The notes: a model not told the origin generated them from the letters alone. 64,000 bases of DNA from Ruminococcus sp. (GCA_016290875.1 JAEEVL010000002.1:203208-267207), one strand, 5' to 3'; positions 26,115-36,054 are shown, numbered from the stretch's first letter. Made by a program: numbers and translations.

Positions 26115-27235
26115 ATCTGACGACAAAACAGCAGGACGCTGTAAATGCTTATATCGAAAAGCTGATACTGCCCTCCGATCCGCTTTCACCGCTGTGGAAC
26201 AGGGAGAGTATACTGTTCGGAAAGCAGCCTAAGTGGAACTATATCGACAGTTGTATGATACGCGCTCTGATAATGTACGCTGAGTTTACGGGTGACAGCC
26301 GGCTGACTGATTACGCCGAGAGTTTCACCGGAGCATATGTCACGGAAGACGGCAGGATACCTACGCTGAATTATGATGATTTCAACCTCGATAACATCTG
26401 CGGTGGCAGGAATCTTCTGTGGCTTTGGAAAAAGACCGGCAGCCGGAAATACCTCGCCGCAGCTGAAAGGCTGTTCAGCGGTCAGCTTGAAAGACAGCCG
26501 CGGACTCCATCAGGCAGCTTTTGGCACAAAAAAATATACCCCGATCAGGTATGGCTGGACGGAGCTTATATGGCTCTGCCGTTTATGGCGGAATACGCAA
26601 AGCTCACCGGTGACGGCAGCATAGCTGCTGATATATCGTTACAGCTTGGCAATATAAGGGAGAAGATGCGCGATGGAGTTTCCGGACTGTATCATCACGG
26701 TTTTGATGAATCCCGCAGAGAAGCATGGGCGGACAAAGAGACTGGTCTCTCGCAAGAATACTGGCTTCGTTCAATGGGGTGGCTTTGCGCCGGACTTGCG
26801 GATATCTGTGAGAGTATTCCGGGGATAGCTGATGATATGCTCTGCGGTTTGCTTGAGGCTCTGACAGACTGCGTACAGGAAAGCGGTATGCTTCTCCAGC
26901 TGCCGCTCAGACCTGAGCTTGAATGCAATTACCCTGAGACCAGCGGAACGCTCCTGTTTGCGTATGCTGCTATAAAGGCAGCAAGGCTTAGCGCAGTCGG
27001 TGAACGTGTTCTTAACGCCGGCATAAAAGCGCTGAATGTGGTGTATGAGAAGTATATCTCATTTGACGGAAATGGTATGCCGGTTCTTGGAAATATATGT
27101 CTTATGGCAGGTCTTGGCGGTGAACCTTACCGTGACGGTTCGGCAGCTTATTACCTCAGCGAGCGCGTGACAGAGAACGATGCAAAGGGTATAGCGCCGT
27201 ATCTCATGGCGTGTACAGAGTATCTGATGATATAG
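26111..27235 (+). CDS. GH105 unsaturated rhamnogalacturonyl hydrolase
   Basis: 374 aa, no signal peptide, so cytoplasmic. The YteR/YesR-type alpha6/alpha6 barrel is indicated by the catalytic segment YPDQVWLDGAYMALPF near residue 155, QEYWLRSMGWLCAGLAD, and ETSGTLLFAYA near the C-terminus. The enzyme hydrolyses the terminal unsaturated galacturonic acid left on pectin oligosaccharides by lyases such as the PL1/PL9 protein in this window. Its place as last gene of the importer operon fits intracellular processing of imported lyase products. An unsaturated glucuronyl hydrolase (GH88) role is less likely. Confidence 0.9.
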   Translation: MNLTTKQQDAVNAYIEKLILPSDPLSPLWNRESILFGKQPKWNYIDSCMIRALIMYAEFTGDSRLTDYAESFTGAYVTEDGRIPTLNYDDFNLDNICGGRNLLWLWKKTGSRKYLAAAERLFSGQLERQPRTPSGSFWHKKIYPDQVWLDGAYMALPFMAEYAKLTGDGSIAADISLQLGNIREKMRDGVSGLYHHGFDESRREAWADKETGLSQEYWLRSMGWLCAGLADICESIPGIADDMLCGLLEALTDCVQESGMLLQLPLRPELECNYPETSGTLLFAYAAIKAARLSAVGERVLNAGIKALNVVYEKYISFDGNGMPVLGNICLMAGLGGEPYRDGSAAYYLSERVTENDAKGIAPYLMACTEYLMI

Positions 27236-27302
27236 AAAATACATCGATGGGATTCTAAAAGTTTTTTCCTTTGGAATCCAATTATAGATTGTTTGTGCAG
27301 GC

Positions 27303-27336
27303 ATAAAAAAGACGGCTTAGAGCCGTCCTTTTTATT
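27303..27336. terminator. Bidirectional terminator between the GH105 and ychF genes
   Basis: AAAAAAGACGGCT, a TAG loop and AGCCGTC then CTTTTT. The A tract on one side and T tract on the other would serve both convergent genes. Confidence 0.85.
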
Positions 27337-28429
27337 ATACGTTGAATCTGAACAGAACGATATCTCCGTCCTGCATAACATATTCCTTGCCTTCGAGACG
27401 AACGAGTCCCTTTTCCTTGGCAGCAGCCATAGAGCCGCACTCCATAAGGTCATCGAATGAGATAACTTCGGCACGGATAAAGCCTTTCTCAAAGTCGGTA
27501 TGGATCTTTCCGGCAGCCTGAGGAGCTTTGGTTCCTTTTGTGATAGTCCATGCGCGGACCTCCTGCTTTCCTGCTGTGAGGTAGGAGATAAGTCCGAGGA
27601 GAGAGTAGCCTTCCTTGATGATACGGTTGAGACCTGATACTTCAAGACCAAGTTCGCCGAGGAACATAGCCTTGTCCTCATCGCCCATATCAGAGATTTC
27701 AGCTTCGATCTGAGCACATATCGGGAGAACTGCTGAATGCTCTTCTCCTGCAAGCTCACGGACTTTCTGGAAGTTCTCATTAGTTTCGATATTGTTCACG
27801 AAATCGTCTTCACAGAGGTTTGCAGCATAGATAACAGGCTTTGCTGAAAGAAGGGGAGTGGATTTGATAAGTTCACGCTCCTCGTCCGTGAAGTCGAAAC
27901 CGCGGGCAGACTTACCGTTTTCAAGGTGAGTTTTGAGTCTTTCGAGGAAGTCAATCTCAGCGAGGTACTTCTTGTCGCCCTTAGCCGCTTTCTTAGCGCG
28001 GTCGATACGTCTGTTGATCATTTCTATATCTGAGAATATGAGCTCGAGGTTGATAGTCTCAATGTCGCGGAGCGGATTGATGCTGCCGTCTACGTGGATG
28101 ATATTAGGATCCTCAAAGCAGCGTACAACGTGAACGATAGCGTCTACCTCACGTATATCCGCAAGGAACTTGTTTCCAAGACCTTCGCCCTTGGAAGCGC
28201 CCTTAACGAGTCCGGCGATGTCCACGAATTCAAGAGTTGCAGGTGTGAACTTATCCGGCTCATACATCTCAGCCAGCTTATCGAGTCTTTCATCGGGAAC
28301 TGATACTATGCCGACGTTCTTCTCGATAGTGCAGAAGGGATAGTTTGCAGATTCCGCACCGGCGTTAGTGAGCGCGTTGAAGAGTGTGCTTTTGCCGACA
28401 TTCGGCAGTCCTACCATACCAAGTTTCAT
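27335..28429 (-). CDS. ychF: Redox-regulated ATPase YchF (Obg-like)
   Basis: 364 aa, typical length. The P-loop GLPNVGKSTLFNALT is at residues 7-21, followed by G-domain motifs DIAGLVKGASKGEGLGN and a changed G4 motif (YAANLCEDD in place of NKxD), which is why the family prefers ATP. The C-terminal TGS-like domain ends AKEKGLVRLEGKEYVMQDGDIVLFRFNV. YchF binds ribosomes and affects stress responses. It lies downstream of the EAL protein gene on the same strand. Confidence 0.97.
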   Translation of the reverse strand: MKLGMVGLPNVGKSTLFNALTNAGAESANYPFCTIEKNVGIVSVPDERLDKLAEMYEPDKFTPATLEFVDIAGLVKGASKGEGLGNKFLADIREVDAIVHVVRCFEDPNIIHVDGSINPLRDIETINLELIFSDIEMINRRIDRAKKAAKGDKKYLAEIDFLERLKTHLENGKSARGFDFTDEERELIKSTPLLSAKPVIYAANLCEDDFVNNIETNENFQKVRELAGEEHSAVLPICAQIEAEISDMGDEDKAMFLGELGLEVSGLNRIIKEGYSLLGLISYLTAGKQEVRAWTITKGTKAPQAAGKIHTDFEKGFIRAEVISFDDLMECGSMAAAKEKGLVRLEGKEYVMQDGDIVLFRFNV

Positions 28430-28498
28430 ACTAATAATTACCTTTCTTTCCTTGTGTATTCATATCTTTCCCCTCCGCGTGGGAGGGGAAGAGTTAAG

Positions 28499-31237
28499 TC
28501 AGTTGTTGCCGTAGGTCATCTTCTGATTGTTTACCAGTGAATTAACGGCTGAATTCTGTATCTGAAGATCTCCGGTCGCTGTTCCTATATCCTTGGGATT
28601 GCCGGCAAGGAGCTTCATTGTGAGCGCAGAGTCTATGACGGTGATATTTCCACCGCCTGTTGCGTCTCCGATACCTGTTACCTCATCGCCCTCTGAGTCG
28701 ATGATGATCTCGGAGTTTCGTATCTTGGTGTTGATGCTTCCGTTCATAGTACCGATACAGGAGTGCTTAGCGGAACGCATTTTCATTTTTACAGACCCCT
28801 GTTTGATAAGGATGCTTCCGTCACCGTTTTCGAGGACGCCGATTCCGACAGCCTGTGCACCTGTACATGACAGAGTTATCTTTGAAGCTGTGGTTATAGT
28901 TGCGTCACCCTTTGCAGAGCCGATACCGGTGACCTTGATACCGGAAACATTTATATCGAGATCGCAGTTTTCTGCAATATCAACGATAGCGTTTCCATTG
29001 AAGCTTCCGACAGCGAGACCGTTGTGCGAATAGAGCACAAGCTTTATCTTGCCTGAGCGGAGATTTATCTCTGAATCATCATCGTTATATCCGCCGCCGA
29101 TACAGAGCGATTCTACGCTGTTGGAGATTATCTCGAGCGAACCCTGCATATCGACTGTTATATCACCGTAGCCGTGGTCGTAGTCGTTGCCGATACCGAT
29201 GCCCTCAGAAGCATAGCAGTCTATCATGAGACTGCCCTTGCCGTTGAGTTCAAACTGTGAACCCATAGGCACATATATACCGGAATAGCCGAGTTTATTT
29301 GCCTTTACTACGTTGAGAACGAGACGTGCGTATTCACCGACGGTGATAGTCGGCTTGCTGTTGCTGCTCACTATATTCACGTTCTTGAGCGTGAGGTCAC
29401 AGCTGTGATTATCCATGATGTGGATATTCATCTTTACAGGCTTGTCGAATTCACCGACGATGGTCAGCTTGCTCTGATATACGTGGATGTCAGTGTATTT
29501 ATCGAGAGCGAGCTTGAGAATATCAAGCTCGGTATCGTTCTGAGCATTGTATATCTTTCTTGCACCGTCAGGACGTGTTTCGAGGTTAGTCTTGATTATC
29601 TCGTCCTTGATGTCCGAAGCGATGCTGTTGAGGAAGAGCGGCTTGGGCTTCGATGTGTAGTAACCCTGAAGCAGATCAACGCCGAGACGGATAACGGTCT
29701 TCAGTTCCTGGAGAGTTTCAACGCCCTCAGCAAGAGCCTGGAGCTGATTGTCGTGACAGAATTCGATTATAGAAGTAACGAGCTGCTGCTTCTTGAGATC
29801 GTTGTGTATGTCGCTGATGAGCGAACGGTCTATCTTGATGTAGTCCGGCGAGTAATTGAGCAGATTGGAGCTGTTTGAGTAGCCGGTACCGTAGTCGTCG
29901 ATAGCAAGGGGAACGTGTGTGAACTTGCAGCGCTTTTTGAGAAGCTCTACTATCTCGGGAGTAACACTGCTTTCCTCGACTATTTCGATAACTGTCTTTT
30001 CAAGGAGCTCACCGTAGTTGAGATAGAGCTCGTTGAAGTCTTCGTCAGTGAGGAGACTGTCAGCAAGACAGTTTATGAAGAGTTTGCGGTTCTCGAATAC
30101 CTGCTGATTGTCGCTGAGGAGCTTCATAGTGTTGAAGAACGTCAGCTTTTCGATAGCGTAGAGGTCGTTCTGACTTGCAGCTATCTTCAGAATCTGAGAC
30201 GGAGTCATCTTGATGTCTCCGGTAGTACGCATGAGAGCTTCGTATGCCACTATCTCACCTGTCTGAGCTTCAACGATAGGCTGGAGATGATAGGTGAGGA
30301 GGTTTTCCTGTACTATGCGGTTGAAAAGCTGTGCATTGCGGTATGCGTCCTTGTCGCGGTTGTAGTTTTCCTCTGAGAACCAGTTGATAACTCCGCGGCG
30401 GTCAGCTTTGGCTTCATACAGAGCAAACTCGGAATAGTTCACGAGCATATTGAAGTCTGAGGCTTCATCGGGATAGGATGAACAGCCGATAGAGAGACTG
30501 AGTCTGCTTTTATCGGAAATATCTATTATCTCACCGAAGTCGTCTGTGAGAGTACAGTTCTGGACTGCCTCGTCCATGCTGTTGAGGATATTGTATATGC
30601 TCATCTTATCGGTATCACGGAAGAAAGCGCAAATCTCATAGTTCGACTTTGCTCCGATAAGGAGATTGTCGTTTGCAAAGCTTTTGAGCACCTCGGAAAC
30701 TGATGTGATACAGTTGTTTGTGCTGTCAACAGTAAGGTATGAACCGAGCTTGTCGATACCGTTGATATATATAGTTGCGAGACAGCAATGCTGAACATCG
30801 GGGATGAGCTTTCTTATTTTCTGTGAGAACGACGGGAAAGAAGGAAGTCTTGTTACCTGATCGTATTCCACGCAGTTCTTCTTATCATTTATCTCAGTTA
30901 TCTGTCGAGTGAAGTCCTGAACGAAGCCGAGCCATTCATCGCTGCTCTCATAGATATTCATTTTTATATACCGTGTAACGCTGTTGTCAGTAAAGCGATA
31001 AATATGCTTCTGACCTTCTACCGGATTTTTTGAGATCTTTTCGAGAAGGTTGAAGAATTCAAATTCGTTGAGCTTAGAACTTGAAGAAGCAAGCATACGG
31101 CAGGCAGCTTCATCGAAATAAGCAGACTTTTCCTTTGCTATGTAGGTGAAAGCGCCTATATTTCCGACAAACTGCTGGAATATCACCCAGTCGTGGCTGA
31201 GTTCAGGAGTCTTTTTGTTGAAATTAAAAATACTCAT
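28499..31237 (-). CDS. EAL-domain c-di-GMP phosphodiesterase fused to a beta-helix-like repeat domain
   Basis: 912 aa from the ATG at 31237 (TTTTGGAG five bases upstream; the in-frame GTG six bases earlier overlaps that site). No signal peptide or membrane helix is seen, so it is cytoplasmic. Residues 20-115 look PAS-like. Residues 125-290 resemble a GGDEF domain whose active site is lost (KSNYEI in place of GGDEF). Residues 305-545 form an EAL domain with the catalytic set present: EALMR, FINCLAD, EIVEES, DDYGTGYSN, IKIDRS, AEGVET and LLQGYY. It should hydrolyse c-di-GMP. Residues 585-905 are unlike known partners of EAL domains: at least eight glycine-rich repeats of about 25-30 residues with cores such as GIGIGN, CIGGGY, AVGSFN, TGIGSA, VGIGVL, CIGTMN, TGIGDA and DIGTAT, predicted as a beta-helix or beta-roll. 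Confidence 0.88.
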   Translation of the reverse strand: MSIFNFNKKTPELSHDWVIFQQFVGNIGAFTYIAKEKSAYFDEAACRMLASSSSKLNEFEFFNLLEKISKNPVEGQKHIYRFTDNSVTRYIKMNIYESSDEWLGFVQDFTRQITEINDKKNCVEYDQVTRLPSFPSFSQKIRKLIPDVQHCCLATIYINGIDKLGSYLTVDSTNNCITSVSEVLKSFANDNLLIGAKSNYEICAFFRDTDKMSIYNILNSMDEAVQNCTLTDDFGEIIDISDKSRLSLSIGCSSYPDEASDFNMLVNYSEFALYEAKADRRGVINWFSEENYNRDKDAYRNAQLFNRIVQENLLTYHLQPIVEAQTGEIVAYEALMRTTGDIKMTPSQILKIAASQNDLYAIEKLTFFNTMKLLSDNQQVFENRKLFINCLADSLLTDEDFNELYLNYGELLEKTVIEIVEESSVTPEIVELLKKRCKFTHVPLAIDDYGTGYSNSSNLLNYSPDYIKIDRSLISDIHNDLKKQQLVTSIIEFCHDNQLQALAEGVETLQELKTVIRLGVDLLQGYYTSKPKPLFLNSIASDIKDEIIKTNLETRPDGARKIYNAQNDTELDILKLALDKYTDIHVYQSKLTIVGEFDKPVKMNIHIMDNHSCDLTLKNVNIVSSNSKPTITVGEYARLVLNVVKANKLGYSGIYVPMGSQFELNGKGSLMIDCYASEGIGIGNDYDHGYGDITVDMQGSLEIISNSVESLCIGGGYNDDDSEINLRSGKIKLVLYSHNGLAVGSFNGNAIVDIAENCDLDINVSGIKVTGIGSAKGDATITTASKITLSCTGAQAVGIGVLENGDGSILIKQGSVKMKMRSAKHSCIGTMNGSINTKIRNSEIIIDSEGDEVTGIGDATGGGNITVIDSALTMKLLAGNPKDIGTATGDLQIQNSAVNSLVNNQKMTYGNN

Positions 31238-31383
31238 AAGCACTCCAAAACCGCTGCGGATAAAGGAGAGGAATGCGTTCCGCAGGCGGTCTGCAATTAC
31301 GGACTTGCAGAGACCATATATTTATTTTATTATAACCGATTTCGGGTATAAAGTCAATGAATTATCCGTTAAATTTAAGCAAC

Positions 31384-31410
31384 AAAAAAGCCTGTCCGGA
31401 GACAGGCTTT
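31384..31410 (-). terminator. Rho-independent terminator after rpoD
   Basis: On the minus strand AAGCCTGTC, a TCCG loop and GACAGGCTT are followed by TTTTG. It separates the dgt-dnaG-rpoD group from the EAL gene. Confidence 0.92.
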
Positions 31411-31417
31411 GATATTC

Positions 31418-32500
31418 TTAGTCGAGGAAATCCTTTACTCTCTTGCTTCTGCTCGGGTGACGGAGCTTTCTGAGAGCCTTTGCTTCGATCTGACGGATAC
31501 GCTCACGGGTAACGTCGAAACGCTGGCCTACCTCTTCAAGAGTACGTGACTTGCCGTCCTCAAGACCAAATCTGAGTTTGAGCACCTTTGCCTCACGGTC
31601 TGTGAGAGTTGCAAGTACCTCATTGAGCTGTTCCTTGAGAAGTGTGTGTGAAGCAGCTTCTGCCGGAGCGGGAGCATCATCGTCAGGGATGAAGTCGCCG
31701 AGGTGGCTGTCCTCCTCTTCACCGATAGGAGTTTCAAGTGAAACAGGATCCTGAGCCACACGCATTATCTCGCGTACCTTGTCCACAGGCATACCGAGCT
31801 TGTCTGCTATCTCTTCAGGGCTGGGATCGTGACCGTTCTCGTGGAGAAGCTGGCTGGAGATCTTCTTTACCTTGGTGATAGTCTCGACCATATGAACAGG
31901 GATACGGATAGTTCTTGCCTGGTCTGCGATAGCTCTTGTGATAGCCTGGCGGATCCACCATGTAGCGTATGTGGAGAACTTGAATCCCTTTGTATAGTCG
32001 AACTTTTCTACGGCTTTGATAAGACCGAGGTTACCCTCCTGGATAAGGTCAAGGAACTGCATACCTCTGCCGACATATTTCTTTGCGATGGAAACAACAA
32101 GTCTGAGGTTTGCCTCTGAAAGACGCTTCTTAGCGTAGGGATCGCCCTTTGCCATTCTCTGAGCGAGTTCTATTTCCTCTTCAGTAGTGAGAAGCGGAAC
32201 GCGTCCTATCTCCTTGAGGTATATCTTTACAGGATCGTCGATAGCGATACCCTCGGTTGAGAGTGCCATTTCGAGATCGTCGGTAAGGTTTGAGTCCATA
32301 CCGATCTTGAGGTCTGCATCAATGTTCATATCTTCAACGATCTCAATATTGAGAGCATCGCAGTTATCATAGAAGGTGTTTATCTGTTCAACATCGAAAT
32401 CGAGGTCTTCGAGAGCATCGGTTATCTCCTTTGTTGTGAGTTTGCCGTTAGCTTTACCCTGTTCCATAAGAGCTTCGATAGTATTTTTCTTGTTTTCCAT
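31418..32500 (-). CDS. rpoD: RNA polymerase primary sigma factor SigA/RpoD
   Basis: 360 aa, typical for Gram-positive primary sigma. Region 1.2 is [17 protein letters not shown], region 2 has [40 protein letters not shown] and the -10-binding [11 protein letters not shown], and region 4 ends [24 protein letters not shown]. It recognises the TTGACA-TATAAT promoters seen throughout the window. It follows dnaG with a 59-base gap, the conserved macromolecular-synthesis order of Firmicutes. Confidence 0.98.
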   Translation of the reverse strand: MENKKNTIEALMEQGKANGKLTTKEITDALEDLDFDVEQINTFYDNCDALNIEIVEDMNIDADLKIGMDSNLTDDLEMALSTEGIAIDDPVKIYLKEIGRVPLLTTEEEIELAQRMAKGDPYAKKRLSEANLRLVVSIAKKYVGRGMQFLDLIQEGNLGLIKAVEKFDYTKGFKFSTYATWWIRQAITRAIADQARTIRIPVHMVETITKVKKISSQLLHENGHDPSPEEIADKLGMPVDKVREIMRVAQDPVSLETPIGEEEDSHLGDFIPDDDAPAPAEAASHTLLKEQLNEVLATLTDREAKVLKLRFGLEDGKSRTLEEVGQRFDVTRERIRQIEAKALRKLRHPSRSKRVKDFLD

Positions 32501-32559
32501 ACAACTTCCTCCATTCAGAGTCTGTTCCTGAAATCGCTGAGAACTTCAGGACCCCTGTT

Positions 32560-34302
32560 TTATTTTTTCTTTGATTTGAACAGCTTTTGCAGATCGTCAT
32601 CGGACAAATCGTTGCTGTCGGTCGAACTGTGGTTTTTTAGCACCTTCACACAGTCCTCAAAAACTGAACGCGTTACCGGATGTTCGCGGTTCTTGGCTTC
32701 TATACCGGTAAGCCTGCCGGTTTCCTCGAAGGTGAGCTCGTCCGAGAGAAGAGAAACAGAAAAGCGTTCGTTTTCCTTCATCACTTTCAGCAGAGCCATA
32801 TAGGCTTTCTTGTTGAATGATGTGATGAAGATATCAGGCGGCACTGTTTCCTCTATCTCGCTTAGATCCTCCGGGTGTCTGAGGAGGTAGCAGATAACAG
32901 ACTCCTCAGCCTTTGCTTCCTTTTTGAATTTTACTGCTTCGGGATTCACGTCATCGCGCCTGAGCGTTACCGAGGATTTTATATTGTTCCATTCTCTCTT
33001 CTGCTGCGATCGTGCATTCCTTCGCAATATATCGTCGATATGCGTTTTGAGCACCTGTACAGGTATGTCGCACTTTTTAGATGTCCTGGAAATATATACC
33101 TCGCGTTCGAGCGGTGATTCTATCCCTGCAAGCACCTTTGAAGCGCGGTTGAGGAATTCGACCTTTCCGGCTTCGGAGGCGAGGTCGAGACCGGCTTCGC
33201 ACTTGTCGAGCATAAAATCGTTGGCATCGAATGAATCGTCGAGCAGCATACGGAAGCGATCGGCACCGAATTTCTTGATGTATTCATCAGGATCCTTGGC
33301 GCCTTCCATATGTATAACTCTTGTGCGGACACCAACGTCCGCAAAGTGGTTGATAGCTTTCTGAGTGGCTTTCTGACCTGCACCGTCGCTGTCATAGGCG
33401 ATGATGACTTCCTCCGCATAGTGGCTTATGAGCCTTGCCTGATTGGGAGTGATAGCAGTACCGAGAGTAGCAACGACGTTTTCAAAACCTGCCTGATTGA
33501 CAGCGATTACGTCCATATAGCCCTCACAGAGTATTATCCTCTTGGTCTCGGCATTTTTAGCGAAGTTCATTGAAAACAGGTTAGAGCCTTTTTCAAATAC
33601 CGGAGTCTGACTTGTGTTGAGATATTTCGGCTGTGAGTCGTCAAGGACTCTGCCGCCGAAGCCGATGATATTTCCCCTCAGATCAATGATAGGGAACATA
33701 ACACGGTTGCGGAACATATCATAGCTTTTTCCGGTTTTCTGGGAACGTCCGCCCAGCCACGCATCGATTATCTCTTCATCGGAGTAGCCTTTTGAGCGGA
33801 GATAGTCGCTCAGTTCTCTCCAGGAATCCGGAGCGAATCCGAGCCCGTATTTTTTGATAGTCTCGGGAGTGAGTTTACGCTGGACGAAGTATTTCAGTCC
33901 GGCTTTATTTGGTCCCTTGAACAAGTTGGTGTAGAAGAAATTTGCAGCAAGGCGGTTCATCTCATATATGCGTGTTTTGCGCTGAGCAAGCTTGCTGTCG
34001 GCGGAATTGCGTTCCGGAACTTCAAGTCCCGAGCGCTGAGCGAGAAGCTTTACCGCCTCTGTGAAGTCGAGATTCTCGATCTTCATTATAAATGTTATGA
34101 CATCGCCGCCTGCACCGCAGCCAAAACAGTAAAAGCTCTGATTGTCGGTAAATATCGTGCAGGAAGGCGTTTTTTCCGAGTGGAACGGGCAGGAGCAGAC
34201 ATAATTGCGCCCACGCCGTATTATCTGTACATAGGAGCCAATGACCGTTTCTATCGGATTGGCGCTTCTGAGTCTGAAAAGAAATTCGTCGTTACGGGGC
34301 AT
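32560..34302 (-). CDS. dnaG: DNA primase
   Basis: 580 aa. The CHC2 zinc ribbon (CPFHSEKTPSCTIF ... FYCFGCGAGGDVI) is at about residues 38-68. The TOPRIM domain has ILCEGYMDVIAVNQAGF and AYDSDGAGQKA, and a less conserved helical C-terminal domain should bind the replicative helicase. DnaG makes RNA primers for lagging-strand synthesis. The ATG follows GGAGGTCATT, and the gene lies between dgt and rpoD. Confidence 0.97.
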   Translation of the reverse strand: MPRNDEFLFRLRSANPIETVIGSYVQIIRRGRNYVCSCPFHSEKTPSCTIFTDNQSFYCFGCGAGGDVITFIMKIENLDFTEAVKLLAQRSGLEVPERNSADSKLAQRKTRIYEMNRLAANFFYTNLFKGPNKAGLKYFVQRKLTPETIKKYGLGFAPDSWRELSDYLRSKGYSDEEIIDAWLGGRSQKTGKSYDMFRNRVMFPIIDLRGNIIGFGGRVLDDSQPKYLNTSQTPVFEKGSNLFSMNFAKNAETKRIILCEGYMDVIAVNQAGFENVVATLGTAITPNQARLISHYAEEVIIAYDSDGAGQKATQKAINHFADVGVRTRVIHMEGAKDPDEYIKKFGADRFRMLLDDSFDANDFMLDKCEAGLDLASEAGKVEFLNRASKVLAGIESPLEREVYISRTSKKCDIPVQVLKTHIDDILRRNARSQQKREWNNIKSSVTLRRDDVNPEAVKFKKEAKAEESVICYLLRHPEDLSEIEETVPPDIFITSFNKKAYMALLKVMKENERFSVSLLSDELTFEETGRLTGIEAKNREHPVTRSVFEDCVKVLKNHSSTDSNDLSDDDLQKLFKSKKK

Positions 34303-34313
34303 AATGACCTCCG

Positions 34314-35309
34314 TTATTTCCAGAACTTGGGAACGAAAAGGTCGGTGTAGAGATCGACCGCATATTCGTCGCTCATACCGGAAATATAGTCACAAACAGC
34401 ACGGTCAGCATCAGATTCGTACATAATGTTCCTGTATTCGTCCGGGAGCTTCTTGCTGTTGGCAATATAGTAGGCGTAGAGCTTCTTTACAAGGAGCTCA
34501 GCCTTTGCTTCCTCCTGCTTTGCGGCAGGATTCGTGTAAACTCTTTCAAACATGAATTCCTTGAGGTCATCGTGAGCCTTGCGTATCTCCGGAGCGAAGT
34601 CTATCTCAAACGGTCCGTGCTCAATTACGGAAGCGATGAGAGTGGTGATACGCTGTGTCTTTGAGTGACCGAGCGTCTTCACGCATGATAAAGGAAGATC
34701 ACGCGCGGTGAGTATGCCGGCACGGATAGAATCCTCAATATCGTGGTTTATGTAAGCGATGGTGTCAGCGAGTCTGACAATGTTGCCTTCTTTGGTATCG
34801 GCGATCATATTAGTATGGCATTCGATACCGTTTCGCACCGCATAGGTGAGATTTAGACCTTCGCCTTTTTTTTCGAGCTTTTCAACGACTCTCACGCTTT
34901 GAAGATAGTGCTTGAAACCGTGAGGGCAAATGGAGTTGAGAACCTTTTCACCGCAGTGACCGAACGGGGAGTGACCAAGGTCATGACCGAGCGCAATAGC
35001 TTCGGTGAGGTCTTCGTTCATACGCATACCTCTTGCGATGGTACGTGCTATCTGAGCGACTTCAAGGGTGTGGGTAAGACGTGTACGGTAGTGGTCTCCT
35101 ACAGGGGAGAGGAAAACCTGAGTCTTACGCTTTAATCTTCGGAAGGAATTACAATGGAGTATGCGGTCGCGGTCACGCTGGAAATCAGTGCGGTAAGGGC
35201 ACTTATCCTCGTTCTTTTCGCGCTTTGAGCCTTTTTCGTCGATGCTCGTACAAGCGTACTTGCTGAGGATACCGACTTCGGTTATCTCGTATTTCTCGCG
35301 TACTGTCAT
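34314..35309 (-). CDS. dgt: dGTP triphosphohydrolase-like HD-domain protein
   Basis: 331 aa. HD-domain nucleotidase family that converts dNTPs to nucleoside and triphosphate. The metal and active-site pattern is seen in RDRDRILHCNSFRRLKRKTQVF, RTRLTHTLEVAQIARTIA and ALGHDLGHSPFGHCGE. Only 11 bases separate it from dnaG, so the three genes dgt-dnaG-rpoD are probably one operon, as in many Clostridia. GGAGGGATAAT lies before the ATG. Confidence 0.93.
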   Translation of the reverse strand: MTVREKYEITEVGILSKYACTSIDEKGSKREKNEDKCPYRTDFQRDRDRILHCNSFRRLKRKTQVFLSPVGDHYRTRLTHTLEVAQIARTIARGMRMNEDLTEAIALGHDLGHSPFGHCGEKVLNSICPHGFKHYLQSVRVVEKLEKKGEGLNLTYAVRNGIECHTNMIADTKEGNIVRLADTIAYINHDIEDSIRAGILTARDLPLSCVKTLGHSKTQRITTLIASVIEHGPFEIDFAPEIRKAHDDLKEFMFERVYTNPAAKQEEAKAELLVKKLYAYYIANSKKLPDEYRNIMYESDADRAVCDYISGMSDEYAVDLYTDLFVPKFWK

Positions 35310-35391
35310 ATTATCCCTCCTTAAAAAGATTTACAGGCGGGGACAAAACATCCGCCTTATATACATATACTCCGGAAATATTAAAATCCCT

Positions 35392-36042
35392 TTAAAAATC
35401 TCCGGAAATTTTTTTCACAGATGAAAAATCCTCAAAGAACTCGCCACCATCTTCTATTGAAACGGAACCGTTTGTTGCTTCGATGAGTTCTGCGGTAAGA
35501 GCGTCGAGCTTTTCGTTGAGGACGAGTATCTCGAGAACTACGTCGCTTCCGAAATCAGAACCGACAGTTATGGTATCGTAGTTCGGGAGAAGATAGGAGA
35601 TCTTGCCGTAAAGTCCGTAATCAGTGGTGATACGAAGCTTGTGGCAAAGGCGCATATCCATAATCCTGGCAGCGTCACAGGCAAGGGAAGCTGCATGGGA
35701 GTAGGCTCTTACAAGACCGCCTCCGCCGAGGAGTATGCCGCCGAAATAACGGGTAACAACGACACATACGTCAGTGAGACCGCGCTTTTTCAGAACATCG
35801 AGCACCGGCATACCGGCTGTACCCTGAGGTTCGCCGTCGTCTGAATATCTGGAGATATTATCCTGTCTCAGGATATAGGCGTAAACGTTGTGTTTAGCCT
35901 TTCGGTGCTGAGCTCTTATCGAATTGACGAAATCCACAGCCTCGTCATTAGTCGAGACAGGGGAGATATAGCCTATAAACTCCGAGCGTTTCTCGATAAA
36001 CGAGTCATTTGCCGGAGCAGAAACAGTTAAATAATTCATCAT
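35392..36042 (-). CDS. yigZ: YigZ/IMPACT family protein
   Basis: 216 aa. The UPF0029 N-terminal domain contains SEFIGYISPV, the AYILRQDNISRYSDDGEPQGTAGMPVLDVL signature and VVVTRYFGGILLGGGGLVRAYS, followed by a DUF1949 ferredoxin-like C-terminus. Bacterial members have been linked to proline dipeptidase regulation or translation, but the role is not settled. It stands alone between dgt and rpmE. Confidence 0.93.
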   Translation of the reverse strand: MMNYLTVSAPANDSFIEKRSEFIGYISPVSTNDEAVDFVNSIRAQHRKAKHNVYAYILRQDNISRYSDDGEPQGTAGMPVLDVLKKRGLTDVCVVVTRYFGGILLGGGGLVRAYSHAASLACDAARIMDMRLCHKLRITTDYGLYGKISYLLPNYDTITVGSDFGSDVVLEILVLNEKLDALTAELIEATNGSVSIEDGGEFFEDFSSVKKISGDF

Positions 36043-36054
36043 ACTATCATACGC

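Noticed and set aside
28468..28490. Strong hairpin TTCCCCTCC/GGAGGGGAA between the EAL gene and ychF as a terminator
   Set aside because: No T tract follows on the minus strand, so termination is not supported; it may stabilise mRNA.
31238..31243. GTG start two codons earlier for the EAL-repeat protein
   Set aside because: It overlaps the GGAG ribosome site that serves the ATG at 31237.
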